Counted from the stretch's first letter, positions 35,681 through 46,690 are shown. The stretch is DNA of 64,000 nt from Spirogloea muscicola (GCA_009602725.1 WELB01000174.1:210295-274294), one strand, 5' to 3'. Made by a program: numbers and translations. Notes: generated by a model not told the origin, from the letters alone.

Positions 35681-37323
35681 AGGCATTTGTCAATACATTA
35701 CTACTGCATTGACATTCCAGCCGTGTAGAATTGTTACACAATGTACCCTTTCCATTGCAGTTCCTCCACTTGGGACTGCATTTCTTGAAAGTCGAGAGGA
35801 CTAAGGTCGAAAAATAGGACGATACAGCGATGGAACGTCGGGCTCCAATGGACTTGGATGAGCCACGCCTCGGTCCGGAGGCAAGTCGTCTGGAAGAGCA
35901 TTGGAAAACACATCCGGAACTCCGCCACCAAAGTGTCGACAGCCGCACCATTTGAGGCCACATTAGTCACTATCAATGAGTCAGGGAGGAGCTCATTCAT
36001 CACCATTAAAGATACACAGCCGAGGTGAGTCCTGCGTGAAGGACCCTCTTAAACTGCATAGCCGACAACCTGTCACAGGCGATGATACATGGGAAAAGTC
36101 TTTAAAGAGTATGACATGACAAGCATCCCGTCTGCCCGAGCAAGTCCGCGCGTCAAAGTCAAGGAGGGCCGCGGCAGCACAAACAGTCATCGCTCAATAT
36201 CACATCAAAGCTCCGTGCCAACTCAATGAGATGGCAGGACACAACCGTCTTATGATTGAAAAGGGGATTAGCACAGGCCAATGACTTTAGCACTTTTTCC
36301 ATTGGCTAGTGTAGCTTGTGAGATATCAGTGGGTTGTACAATCAAACCCTTATTACTCACAGATTTCTAACTGGTACAGGAGACCGAAGCCCCGTATCTA
36401 CAGGGATCTGGGCTGGATGATCAGTCTTGAAAGAATCATCGTTGGCGCGACATCGCTCAGTGCCGAGGTACTGTAATGAACCAGCCGTTTGGTGATCCCA
36501 CATGGCTCTTGTGGCATTACATGACTCGCCATTTGGGACAAGTGGGCCGCCAGGTGGCGGGCTGGCTTGCCGGGCAAGTGGCCCGCCCAGAGGCGGGCCC
36601 CGCCCGTCCCAAAATACCCCTCGCCAGGCTCCGTCCGTTCAAGGGAGGAATTTTGGCCCGCCGCCCGCTTGCGGCGGGCCATGGGGCGACCCGCTCACAA
36701 CCCTGGAGGGGGGGAGGCACGGAAGGACGAAGAGCCTTGGGCTGAGGCTCGACAGGACTTCAAACCAGGAGCAGCCTTGCCGCTGCTCGCCGCCGCAGCC
36801 GCCGTCGCACCTTGCTGCAGGGCCTGCTGCGCCGGCCTGCGCCCAGGAGGTGGAGTCGCCGCCGGACGGGGGCCTGACTTCCGCTGCGCCTATGCGCTAG
36901 TACTTTGCCTGTGTAGTGGGTTGGTCCTTAAACCCCCTTCAGCCGAGCTCAAGAAGGACTGCTCACCCTTACTGCGTGTGTAGGGCGAGGTTCTCTACAA
37001 TACTTACTTCCGTCAAATAATTATATACGAGCCAAATACGAGCAGTTTAGGAGGTCTTGACAAAATACCCTCCGTACTTCGCATGGACGTTGCCCGCTTT
37101 CGGGCAACACAAGAAAGCCAGCCCCTTCAACAGTGGAGGACATGCTCCGCGACTGCACGGCACAGGAAAAAATACTAGTTCTAGTTCCGGTATTCTTTAG
37201 TACGGTACAGTGTAAAGTGATCCAGCTCAAGTACATGCTCGCAGCTTCCTGCAACTCATTAGATGGAATCAATGGTACAAGGGGCCCTTCGTCCACTAGC
37301 GCTTGCATAAGCCATGCACATAG
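35681..37323 (-). mobile_element. gypsy fragment (RT start, protease, gag end) split by a solo LTR
   Basis: Minus-strand RT start (LSPLDFQEMQSQVEEL) at 35700-35960, a protease/linker region at 36000-36470, and gag-end sequence at 37000-37323. The last two match the second gypsy family at 24880-25380. A solo LTR of the main family (36472-36999) sits inside, and the 5' LTR of another element starts at 37324. Broken, old. Confidence 0.65.
36472..36999 (+). repeat. solo LTR of the main chromovirus family
   Basis: 528 bases, TGTAATGAACCAGCC to GGCGAGGTTCTCTACA. Flanks GGTAC (36467-36471) and ATAC (37000-37003) agree only in part, as expected of an aged target duplication. Confidence 0.75.
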
Positions 37324-37879
37324 TGTAATGACCCAGCCGTTTGGTTAAGCCACATGGCTCTGTTGGCATTACATGACCGGCTATTCGAAACAAGTGGGCC
37401 CGCCAGGTGGCGGGCTGGCTTGCCGGGCAAGTGGCCCGCCCAAAGGCGGGCCCCGCCCGTCCAGAAATACCCCTTGCTAGGATCCGCCCGTTCAAGGGAG
37501 GATCTTTGTTCCGCCGCAAGGCAGGCCATGGGGTGACCCGCTCACACCCCTGGAGGGGGGGGGTGGCATGGGGAAGCACGAAGAGCCTTGGGCTGAGGCT
37601 CTCGAGGAGAGTTCGAACCGGTGAAGCCCAGAAGCAGCCTGCCGCTGCTCGCCGCCGCAGCCGCCGCCGCACCTTGCTGCGGGGCCTGCTGCGCCGGCCT
37701 GCGCCCAAGAGGTGGAGTCGCCGCCGGACGGCGGCGCCACGGGGCCTGTCTTCCGCTGCGCCTATGCGCTAGTGCTTTGCCTGTGTGCCTGTGTAGTGGC
37801 TTGGTCCCCAAACCCCCTACAGCCGAACTCAAGAAGGACTGCTCACCCTAACTGCGTGTGCAGGGCGAGATTCCTTACA
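37324..37879 (+). repeat. 5' LTR of the 37.3-39.0 kb fragment
   Basis: TGTAATGACCCAGCC to GGCGAGATTCCTTACA, followed by a one- to three-base spacer and the Met-tRNA-type primer site. Confidence 0.85.
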
Positions 37880-38489
37880 ATTTGGTATCAGAGGCGGTCT
37901 TGCATCCATCGCGCTTTTGACTTATTGTGCTCGCCGCTGATGATGCAAGGATCACCCTGATGTGCTGGTCTGACCTTTTTCTGTCAAAAGTAAAGTGCTT
38001 GCCAGACTTTGGTCCGTGAGGCGGCTCGGCGGAAGCGCCGGGTGCGGAGCCATCTTCGCGTATTGAGCCAGCAACGACCAAAGCCAGATTGACCGGCTGA
38101 TCTCGAGGACCACTTGCTGCGTTCGCTTCTTTTGAGGTGTGGCTTGAGCCTGCAGCCTTTGTGTGGTAAGCTCAGTCGTGTGGCCAGCAGTGATCGTGTG
38201 CATCGGTCCTGGTCATATCTGCGGTTGTCTGCCTGCCCGCTGATTAAGGTGTGGAATTGCAGGCTGCCTTGCTTGCTCGCTCGCTGGTGCACCGGCTTTG
38301 CGATGTCCTGTATTGCGGTATGGAGTGTGTGATGTGCTGACTGTCGGAGCCTGAATTGATCACTCAGTGTCCTTCAGACAGCATGGTATCGTACACTTCC
38401 AGTGCGCGGCCGAGCCCTCCTTGGGAGGCAGAGCGGTCGGCTGCTGAGGCAGCGGGCTGCTGCAGGGCCAGCTGCTGCGGCAGTGGCTG

Positions 38490-38640
38490 CTGCGGAGCAC
38501 GCCCAAGAGGGGCACGCCCACGAGGGGCACGCCCACGAGGGGCACGCCCAAGCGGGGCACGCCCACGAGGGGCACGCCCACGAGGGGCACGCCCAAGCAG
38601 GGCAAGCCCAAGCGGGGCACGCGCAAGAGGGGCATGTCGA
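38490..38640 (+). repeat. 15-bp minisatellite inside gag (His-rich pentapeptide)
   Basis: About ten tandem copies of GGGGCACGCCCACGA-like units; the Gag frame reads repeated G-H-A-H-E / G-H-A-Q-A pentads. The element at 11-17.6 kb has a shorter run (16450-16540). Confidence 0.8.
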
Positions 38641-39030
38641 GCTGGGAGCCGGAGGCCAGGAGGGCTTGTCGGCTGGGGACCTGCAACGCGTTCCACTCCT
38701 CACGCGGGAGCTGGCAGCAGCCCAGCCTACGACAGACCCAGCTCAACACCGGCTTTTTGCGAGGATCTGCGCGGAGCAGCGCGCCCTCCTCGTCTGGCAG
38801 AGCGCCGAAGAGCGGCATATGCAAGAGGTGGATGCCTCGATGCAACTGATGCGTAAGAGCAGCGGCAACCCTGAGCGTGAACTTGCCAGGGCCAATGCCA
38901 CCAGACAGGTCTCCCCGGTCACGACGATCAGGGAGGGTTGCAGCCATGGCTCGATGAGATGGATGAATGGTTCGTGTGCTCCAGAACGGACGCGGGGGCA
39001 CGCGTGCGCCTCGCTGCTACCTATCTCGCA

Positions 39031-40015
39031 GGGGAGCCTCTCTAGGCAAACCATCTGCTTGCAAAGCCAAGCCAGTGGAACACACCATTCTTATTGACGA
39101 AGGACACTAAGGTCCCTGAGTCCATGAGGATCTTGACCGGTGCATCAGCAACCAGCCCATCAAATAGCTTAGTGTGTACCCCACGTACACTGCTGCCAAG
39201 GATTGGACTGCTAGCGATATAGACCTTGACACCTGCCGGGTGAGGCCTAGTCTGAGCATCATCACTGCTATGCCTAAGGAGCTTGTGTCCCGCCTCATGC
39301 GAGCATAACAGTGACATTCCCTGCGAAACCTGATGCATCACGCGGCGCCTGCAAGGCATAATGAAGAACTGACATTCTTCAGGCCGACGGCACACAGGCC
39401 AGCTCAGAGATAGACATCTGCAGCCACTTGCAAGTCATTGTGGGCAACCCACATAAATAGAGGCCCTCCGGCCTCCAGACCTTGCAACAATGCAGAGATA
39501 GAGTGCACAGGTACTTTGGATGGGGGCCAAGCAATGCCAGCAAGATCAAACAGCGCAAGTGCATCTGGCTGAAGGAGGTTGCGGACGTGGCCTCGAGGAA
39601 GATGGACCTGTCGCCCGGCAGTCCCTGATCTGATGACCCTCTTCGCCGCAGCGAAAGCAGCCAGCACCTTCCACTGGCGGCTTGGATAAGCCGCCTTGAG
39701 GACGAGCGGTCGAGCCCTGCCTTGGGTTGAATCGCTTCTTGCCTCGCTCTGCCTCTGCAGATCCGCCTGCCTCCCGCAGGGGACGCTTGCCCGGACCGGC
39801 AGTGTCCGGCGTGCTGAGCACCTTCCGGGCGTGCTCCACCATCTTAGAGAAGTCCGTGAAAGCTTGCGACGTTGCGGAACCCATCGCGACCCAAGCTCGC
39901 ATGCGAGTGGGCAGCCCAGCCTTAAACGCTGGCACTGATCAATCCGCCTTCGTAGGCTCACTGCGCAGCATGGAAAGCAGCAGCCTGAAGCGCCGCACAT
40001 GGGCCTCGAAGTCTG
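39031..40015 (-). mobile_element. gypsy fragment: gag core end and protease (minus)
   Basis: Minus-strand gag (FKAGLPTRMRAWVAMGSATS, MVEHARKVLSTPDTAG, knuckle CFRCGEEGHQIRDC) at 39590-39935, and protease region 39042-39395. It abuts the plus-strand gag start at 39030 head to head. Broken. Confidence 0.7.
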
Positions 40016-40690
40016 ACCTTCTATTGTCTGTACTTCCTTCTATATGGACGTCATCCAGTAATTCCTGTAAGTCTTCATGCAGTCACAACGGAAGTCGTTG
40101 ATCTCGATAATCCCAAGATGTGGATCAAAATTTGTACTAAGTGGGGCCACCTATTCAAACGGCATATGCCCACCATTGCTTTGAATAGTTTGCGCACCGC
40201 TCATTATCGCGACACGCAACAATATGCTACACTTCGCAGTGGCAATCATCAAACCAAACATCGGACAATTGCTGTCGATGACTATGTATACCTCAAAGAG
40301 GAAGCTCAAGATGCACTAGATGCCTCTACAGGCCCATTCACAAGGTGGGTGGCAAAAAATCTTCAAGAGTAACTCGTCTACAAGGCTCATGTGGCAGGGA
40401 AGTTTCGGATCACTTACAGAATTTCACACCCTGTCATCTCTCAAACAGGGACACTACAATAGATCCTACCAGGCAGTGGTTTTCTGCACATTTGTTATGC
40501 GAAAGTTGTCAGCGGGAAGACCAAGCAGCAACCATGCTGTTGTATTCTGCTTGCAAGAAAGGGTGGCATATTCGTTGTTTAACACCACCACTCACACTTT
40601 CCTCCCGAGATTGGTTCTGCAAGGCTTGTGTGGATGCTGACCCGACTCGGCGACCTGGTCAGGACTCATAGTTGGGTGGGGGGATTGGGA
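40016..40690 (+). mobile_element. gypsy-type integrase tail with PHD-finger-like C-terminus (different family)
   Basis: AT-richer than its surroundings. Plus strand reads NSLRTAHYRDTQQYATLRSG, then VDDYVYLKEEAQDALDAST: the tail of an integrase known from green-algal gypsy elements. It is followed by a PHD-finger-like segment (LLCESCQ ... GWHIRCLTPPLTLSSRDWFC). A purine-rich GGGTGGGGGGATTGGGAG tract at about 40675-40690 could be the plus-strand primer. Broken fossil. Confidence 0.6.
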
Positions 40691-40693
40691 GTC

Positions 40694-40910
40694 ATCCATC
40701 ACAAGTTCCAATTACCTTTCTCATTCCGATACTACACTATCTGTACGTATATATATAATCTCAACCCACGTCATATTCAATTTTATCGTCTTCAGTTTCC
40801 TTTCACAATGTTTGGCGTTCCCGGTCACGTTGACTCTACCTTGTTACCTGAACTTCACACAAATCTGTCCTATCGACATTAATTAGCAACCGACACCAGG
40901 TGGCACGACA
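40694..40910 (+). repeat. direct repeat copy 1 (pairs with 42151-42363)
   Basis: About 215 bases, TCCATCACAAGTTCCAAT... to CGACACCAGGTGGCACGACA. It begins right after the purine tract, so it may be the start of a 3' LTR. It holds a 24-codon open frame at 40808-40882 (MFGVPGHVDSTLLPELHTNL...) that is also open in copy 2. Confidence 0.65.
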
Positions 40911-41874
40911 GCTGTCACAAGATATCCCGTCGATGGCTCATTGATGTCGATCTGACAAGGCATGTGAGGTGGCTAGACTTGTAAGTTATCTGAGGCACGT
41001 CACCTACCTTTATTAAACGTGAAACAGTATTCGTAAACACAGTACCTCAGCTCAGCTTCGGTCAGATAAAGTGCGTTCTTGTCTTTGGACCGTCGATACT
41101 GCATGAGCAGGCCAACCTCATCCAACCTTCCCAGCCACTTGAAAGCGACGCTCGTATCTGCCGCTGAGCCGTGGACCTGGCATCAGAGAAACAGCCCCAT
41201 ACTACCGCCCGAAACAGCTCAAAAAGCCCGAAGAGAAGCCTAAAAGCCCTTAAAGCCCGTTTTGATGGGGATGACCCACCTTGACGAGCGAAGGCGGGTA
41301 CCGAAGAGGCTAGCGGCGGGTAAAGGGGAAAGGGTGTGGGAATGGCAATCCCAGGCTACACTGGCCTTGAGGATTAAGGACGGAGGGGCAGGGCGGAAAT
41401 AGCACTTTCAGGCTACATTGGCCTTGCGATCGAGGGTGGAGAGCCAAATGGGCCAAAGAGCCTGCTCCAAAAAAAACATTGCTATTCTTTCCGATCGAGG
41501 ATAATCGAGCGGAGGGCTGGGACCAAGTAGCTTTACTCGGTCAAGTCTCTTTGTCACGGCCATTTTGCCGCCGCCGCCGCTGCCGCCGTCGCTGCTGTCG
41601 TCGTCACTGCCATTGTCGCTGCCGTCGCCGCCGCTGCTGTCGTCGTCGCCGTCTACGCCGCCTCCGTCGCTGAACAACCAGCGGACATCGAGCGAGCGTT
41701 CCGGACGTGCCAGGAAGGCACGGGCTGGCGCGCTAGGTCGTCTGCTAAAGAGCGTTCTACCGGCGAACTCCGTCAATCGATACGTAAATTGGTGCATTGG
41801 CAAGACACACAATCTTGCTCTATCTTCAAAGGTTGTAAAAAGTGCATCTTTGTGAGCATACAGTAATAACAAAA
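40911..41874. other. unassigned stretch inside the direct-repeat pair
   Basis: Possibly the body of a long LTR or a non-autonomous element between the repeats at 40694 and 42151. It holds a GCCGCC/GTCGTC trinucleotide-rich tract (41570-41665), which gives Ser/Gly/Asp-rich translations on the minus strand. No recognised gene. Confidence 0.4.
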
Positions 41875-42061
41875 GACCCTTCATTGGGCGACGATCGGGT
41901 TACTGGCTCTAAGATCCTCAATTGGGCGTATTGTTGGTTCTGTCACTAAGACCCTTATTGGCCGTGTTATTGATTTTGTCACTATGACCTGTATTGGGCG
42001 TATCATTGGTTCGGTTACGAAGACCCGTCATTGGGCGACGAATCGTGGTTACAGTGCTCTA
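41875..42061. repeat. tandem repeat, five units of 36-40 bases
   Basis: Units start at 41875, 41913, 41950, 41986 and 42022 and share GACC(C)-T-(C)ATTGGGCG, then an AT-rich middle, then GTTAC or GTCACT. Imperfect, so not a recent expansion. Confidence 0.7.
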
Positions 42062-42150
42062 GACCCTAGGGGGTCGTTACTTGTATCCAGATCTAGTTTC
42101 CACATCGCTGTGATTGCTTGGTGTTCTCACCTCGAATAAATTGGAAATCG

Positions 42151-42363
42151 TCCATCACAAGTTCCAATAATCTTTTCAATCCGATACTACCGAGTATAAG
42201 TATCTATCTCATCTCAAACCAAGTAATATCCAATTTCTTCATTTTCTATTTTCTTTCACAATGTTTGGCGTTGCCGGTCGCGTTGACCCTACCTTGTCAC
42301 CGGAAATTTACACAAATCTGTCCTATCGACGTTAAGTAGCAAGCGACACCAGGTGGCACGACA
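42151..42363 (+). repeat. direct repeat copy 2
   Basis: Second copy of the 40694-40910 repeat. The small frame at 42261-42335 (MFGVAGRVDPTLSPEIYTNL...) has the same length and stop position. Confidence 0.65.
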
Positions 42364-42445
42364 AGCCAGCAATAGCCAGAACAGCGGAGAGATCAACGCC
42401 TGTTGTGTTTCCTCATATGCCCACTGGCTTTCGGACGACCACTAT

Positions 42446-43154
42446 TGTAAACACCCGCCCCTACACACGCACTTAGGGGTGAGTCGTCCTGTCGGGTTCG
42501 GCAGTAAGGGATGTAGGAGCAAACCCCTTACACGAAGAAGCACATGCGCATCTGCGGAGCGGAGACTTGGCTCCTGTGGCGCCGCCGTCAGGCAGCGTCT
42601 CCACCTCCTGGGCACCTCCAGCAGCGGGGTTTAGGAGCAATTTCTTGCACGAAGAAGCACATGCGCATCTGCGGAGCGGAGACTTGGCCCCTGTGGCGCC
42701 GCCGTCAGGCAGCGTCTCCACCTCCTGGGCACCATCCAGCAGCTAGCCCCCCAAGGGACCAGTCATGGACGCCCCGCAGCGAGCCGGCAGCGTCCTGCCG
42801 GCGACGGGCTGCAGCAGCAGGCAGCAGCAGGGCTGCGCCTCTCTCTCCGGGTCTCTCTGGGCTTCACCGTCCAATCTCTGTCCGGTCTCTGCCCAAACTG
42901 TAGGGCTTCTCCGTGCCGCCCTTCCTCCAGGGGCGCATTGAGGTCGCCCCATGGCCCACCCCGAGGGGCGGGCCCGCACGAGGCCCACCCCAAGGGGCAG
43001 ACTTGTCGAGGGGAAGGACCCGCTGGCGGGGCCGATCTATCGAGGCGCCAGGGTAGACAACGAGCCACCGAGGCCCCCGTGCTCGACTACCTGGCCAGGC
43101 CAGGTCGGTCACGTGCCACTCAGGTAAGCTTAACCACCTAAATTTACGCTCACA
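42446..43154 (-). repeat. LTR (second-type, as at 9837) with an internal duplication
   Basis: TGTAAACACCCGCCCC ... GCTCACA. A block of about 110 bases (GAAGAAGCACATGCGCATCT to CTCCTGGGCACC) occurs twice in tandem at 42531-42615 and 42642-42733. Right end is approximate; no clear target duplication. Confidence 0.6.
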
Positions 43155-43196
43155 GTAAGTGGGAAGGATACACCTAGGGCACATCCTTACGAGTAA

Positions 43197-43727
43197 TGTA
43201 ATGAACCAGCCGTTTGGTTAAGCCACATGGCTCTGTTGGCATAACATGACCGGCTATTTGGGACGAGTGGGCCCGTCAGGTGGCGGGCTGGCTTGCCGGG
43301 CAAGTGTCCCGCCCGTTCATAAATACCCTCGCCAGGTTCCACCCTGCCAAGGGGGGACCTTGGGCCCGCCCGCAAGGGCAGGCCTTGGGGCGACCCGCTC
43401 ACACCCCTGGAGGGGGGGTGGCACGGGGAAGCACGAAGAGCCTTGGGGGCGGAGGCTCAGAAAGAGTTCGAGCCGGTGAAGCCCAGGAGCGGCCTTGCCG
43501 CTGCTCGCTGCCGCAGCCGCCGCCGCACCTTGCTGCGGGGCCTGCTGCGCCGGCCTGCGCCCAGGAGGTGGAGTCGCCGCCGGACGGCGGCGCCACGGGG
43601 CCTGTCTTCCGCTGCGCCTATGCGCTAATGCTTTGCCTGTGTAGTGGGTTGGTCCCTAAACCCCCTACGGCCGAACTCAAGAAGGACTGCTCACCCTAAC
43701 TGCGTGTGTAGGGCGAGGTTCCTTACA
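43197..43727 (+). repeat. solo LTR of main family with perfect AGTAA duplication
   Basis: 531 bases, TGTAATGAACCAGCC to GGCGAGGTTCCTTACA, flanked by AGTAA at 43192-43196 and 43728-43732. Confidence 0.9.
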
Positions 43728-43844
43728 AGTAAGCTCCGGAAGAGAGAGTACCAAGTTCCCGTACCCTTGTAGGAAGTTACGGAAATAATTTGCGAATCCC
43801 AGTAAGGAGCGCAATGAGGTACAATGCGTGGCACAGGCCAATCC

Positions 43845-44690
43845 TGTAACGTCCCCGCCGTTACGGGACGCTTAACTTCGAGTTAAGCGCCGCGCGAGGT
43901 GTCGCGCGGTGTGACGCGCCTGCTGACGATGTGACGTGCAGGCGCGCCGCCTCCAGCCGAGGCGGCGAACCTGGTCTTCCAGAGCGAAGCGTCTCGGCAT
44001 ATGCCTGATTCTGCCGTCGTGCCCGCAATGACGTGTATGGGACACGTGTCGCGCGCCTGTGACGCCGCGCGACACCCGTGACTCACTGGTGGCGCCGCAA
44101 GCTGGCGCCGCAAGGCGCCGCCGCGAGGCGGCGCCGCAGGGCGCCGCTCGGCGGCGCCGCAGGACGTCCGCCGCCTCCAGAAGGGAGCCGCGTGGTCTGC
44201 CCTCGCACTAGATTCCCCTTGTCGGGCCCGTCTTCCCGAAGGTGGGCCCTGAGACGAACCTCCCAGAGACCCCTGGGGAGGGTGGCACATGAAGCACTAT
44301 AAGTAGGGCTGAGAGCGGACTCAGAGGGAACTCGGTCAACCTCAGCGAAGCCCGCGAGAGAGAGGCGCAGCCCTGCTGCCGCCTGCTGCCGCAGCCCACC
44401 GACGCAGCTCTGCTGCTGCCCGCTGCTGCAGCCCGTCGCCGCACTCCGTCTTTGCGGATCTTTGACGGCTCTCTGTGAGTAAGACTGTGGCTACTCCTTT
44501 GGGGACAGCCGCTGGCCCGTACCTGAGAGGTGAGTCGCTGCCTGTCGGCAGCGCCTCAGGGCGAGACTGCCACTGCGTATCACACGTGGTGCTTTCACTG
44601 TGCTGGGGGTTTGTCTCTAAACCCCAGCGACCGAAACCAAAAAGGACGTACTGACCCCCGACTGTGCTGCTAAGGGTCAGGGCCGTCACA
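43845..44690 (+). repeat. solo LTR (third family)
   Basis: 846 bases, TGTAACGTCCCCGCCG to CAGGGCCGTCACA. Flanks AATCC (43840-43844) and ATTCC (44691-44695) differ at one base. Opposite orientation to its relative at 32050-32910. Confidence 0.85.
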
Positions 44691-45744
44691 ATTCCCGTAC
44701 GACGGAAGTTTTCTTGGGGTTGACACGTATGCCGTCTTTGCCCACGACATGCCAAGGTATGTCAGCTCTGGCTGGCAAGTACGCACTTGAACCTCTTGGC
44801 ATACAATTGATTCGCACGCAACAACTGCAGCACTTGGTGCAGGTGCCCGACGTGATTCTCCAGCGTGCTGCTGAAAACCAGTATGTCGTCCAAGTGAACC
44901 AGCACAAAATCATAGAGCAGGGGGCCGAAGACCCTAGTCATCACAGCCTGGAAAGTAGCGGGTGCCTTGGTCACACCAAAGCTCAGTACCTTGAATTGAA
45001 ATTGTCCGAGCGGCGTAAGGAATGCCGACTTCGGAACATCCGCAGGCGTGATATGAATCTGTTGATGCCCACTTTGCAGTACCAGGGAGCTAAACAAAGT
45101 CGCCCCTGCGAGCCTATCAAACAGATCATCAATCTGAGGCAAAGGGTATCGGTTCTTGATAGTGAGCTGTTTCACCATCAAGAATCGGTGAGAATTGGTG
45201 AGAGATCGGTAGACAGTGCACATTCGAAGACTGCCATCCTTCTTCTTGACAAAGCGGTACCGTACGGCGACTGAGAGGGCTCAACGTGCCCCCTCTGCAG
45301 CAGATCCTCCACCTGGGATTGCATTTCTCGAGATGCGAGAGGGCTCAGCCGGTACATGGGACGGTACAGCTGACCAGCGCCTGGCTCCATTGGAACGGTG
45401 CCACACCTCGATTAGGAGGTAGACCGTTTGGAAGAGAGTCGGAAAACACATCCGCAAACTATTCAGTAGCCTATCACGAACGCCGCCATGTGAATTTTCA
45501 GCATTCAAACACGAGCCAGGCTCAGACTCGTCACACAACGCCACCATCACAAGATATACCGTCTGCACAGTGTTCTTGTGTATCAAACGCTTCATGTGCA
45601 TGGCGGACAGCAGAATTGACGCCCCTGCCGCCAGTGGCGGTCCACAGGGAAGCTTATCGCAAGAACAAAGCGCTGTGTGCCACATTGTACAGTGCAACTT
45701 TGGCATATAGAGGGCATGCTGATGTGGCACAAGGCTGCTACGAT

Positions 45745-45995
45745 TGATGTAATGTTTCGTGATAATTGGCTTTGTGGACTCAGGGGCCTCGGTGTCCTTT
45801 GTAAATGAAGAACTTGTGTGTACCTATGGCATGTACGTGCAGATGGTTCGTCCCTAGTGACATTGGCCGATCGCCAACCCACCAATGTGCTGGTTCTGTG
45901 CAAGGTTCCAATTCGCATACAGAAATACAAGGCCGAGGTAATTGATTACGCCATTGCGCTGGCTGCTGCAATTGATGTGCTATTGGATGATTATC
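45745..45995 (+). mobile_element. protease segment in reverse orientation
   Basis: Plus strand reads DSGASVSFVNEELVC-like sequence and VTLADRQPTNVLVLCKVPI, while both flanks read gypsy protease on the minus strand. Confidence 0.65.
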
Positions 45996-46690
45996 GGCTG
46001 ACGCAATGGCGTAATAAGGCACCTGGGCTGGGTCTTGTATTGCTGAATGTGAATTGGAACCTTGCACAGAACCAGCACACTGGTGGGTTGGCCATCGGCC
46101 AATTAGAAACCATCTGCTTGCACATTCATGCCATTGGTACAAAGTTCTTATCTACGAAGGACACCGAGGCCCCTGAGTCCATGAGGATCTTTGGCCGGTG
46201 CATCAGCATTCAAGCCCTCAACTAGCATCGTATGTAGCCCACGTACACTGCTACCAAGAAGGGGTGCGAGCAACGGACACCCTGACGTCTGCCAAGTACG
46301 GCCTATTCTGATCGGCATCAATGCTATGCCTTAGGAGTCTGTGTCCCGCCTCGTGTGAGCACAACAGCGACATCCCGAGCGGAGCTTGATGTATCACGCC
46401 ACGCCTGTGAGGCACATGAAGACCACAGTTCCTTCAGGCCGACGGCGCGCATGCCAGCTCAGATACACTTCTGTAGCCACTGGCAAGTCATCGTCATCGT
46501 CATCGAAAACCACACAAGGAGAGGCCCTCCGGCCCCCAGAGCTTGCAACAAATCACAAATTGAGCGCAACATCAGTACTTCGGATGGCGGGCAAGCCATG
46601 CCAGCAAGATATAACAGCCCACATACGTCTGGCTGATTGAGATTGCTCTCAGAGGCTAGGGCAAGGCACTCTCGCTTTTTCCTTGTAGTT

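Larger units (their letters stand above)
37324..39030 (+). mobile_element. gypsy 5' end: LTR, primer site, leader, gag start
   Basis: 5' LTR 37324-37879 (556 bases), primer site TGGTATCAGAG at 37883-37893, leader, gag start at 38383 (MVSYTSSARPSPPWEAERSA). A His-rich repeat at about 38490-38640 and the gag core follow. It ends near 39030 against minus-strand protease sequence. Same family as the 11-17.6 kb element. Broken. Confidence 0.8.
42372..46690 (-). mobile_element. gypsy element fragment carrying three nested LTRs
   Basis: Minus-strand RNase H edge at 42372-42445 and 43155-43196, RT edge 43728-43844 and 44691-45390 (LVHLDDILVF, KKDGTLR region), protease 45590-46330, gag end to 46690. 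LTRs at 42446-43154, 43197-43727 and 43845-44690 are inserted in it. A protease segment (about 45745-45995) reads in the opposite direction. Broken in many places; older than the nested LTRs. Confidence 0.75.

Noticed and set aside
37883-37893. tRNA gene fragment
   Set aside because: TGGTATCAGAG matches a tRNA 3' end only as its complement and sits just after an LTR: it is a primer-binding site.
38490-38640. CRISPR-like array
   Set aside because: Units are contiguous 15-mers without spacers and stay in the Gag frame.
41408-41884. Ser/Gly/Asp-rich protein on the minus strand
   Set aside because: Translation of a trinucleotide-rich tract between direct repeats of a retroelement; no family and no support for splicing or start.
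41875-42061. CRISPR-like array (36-38-base period)
   Set aside because: Units are imperfect with no repeat-spacer pattern, no cas genes, and a eukaryotic nuclear setting.
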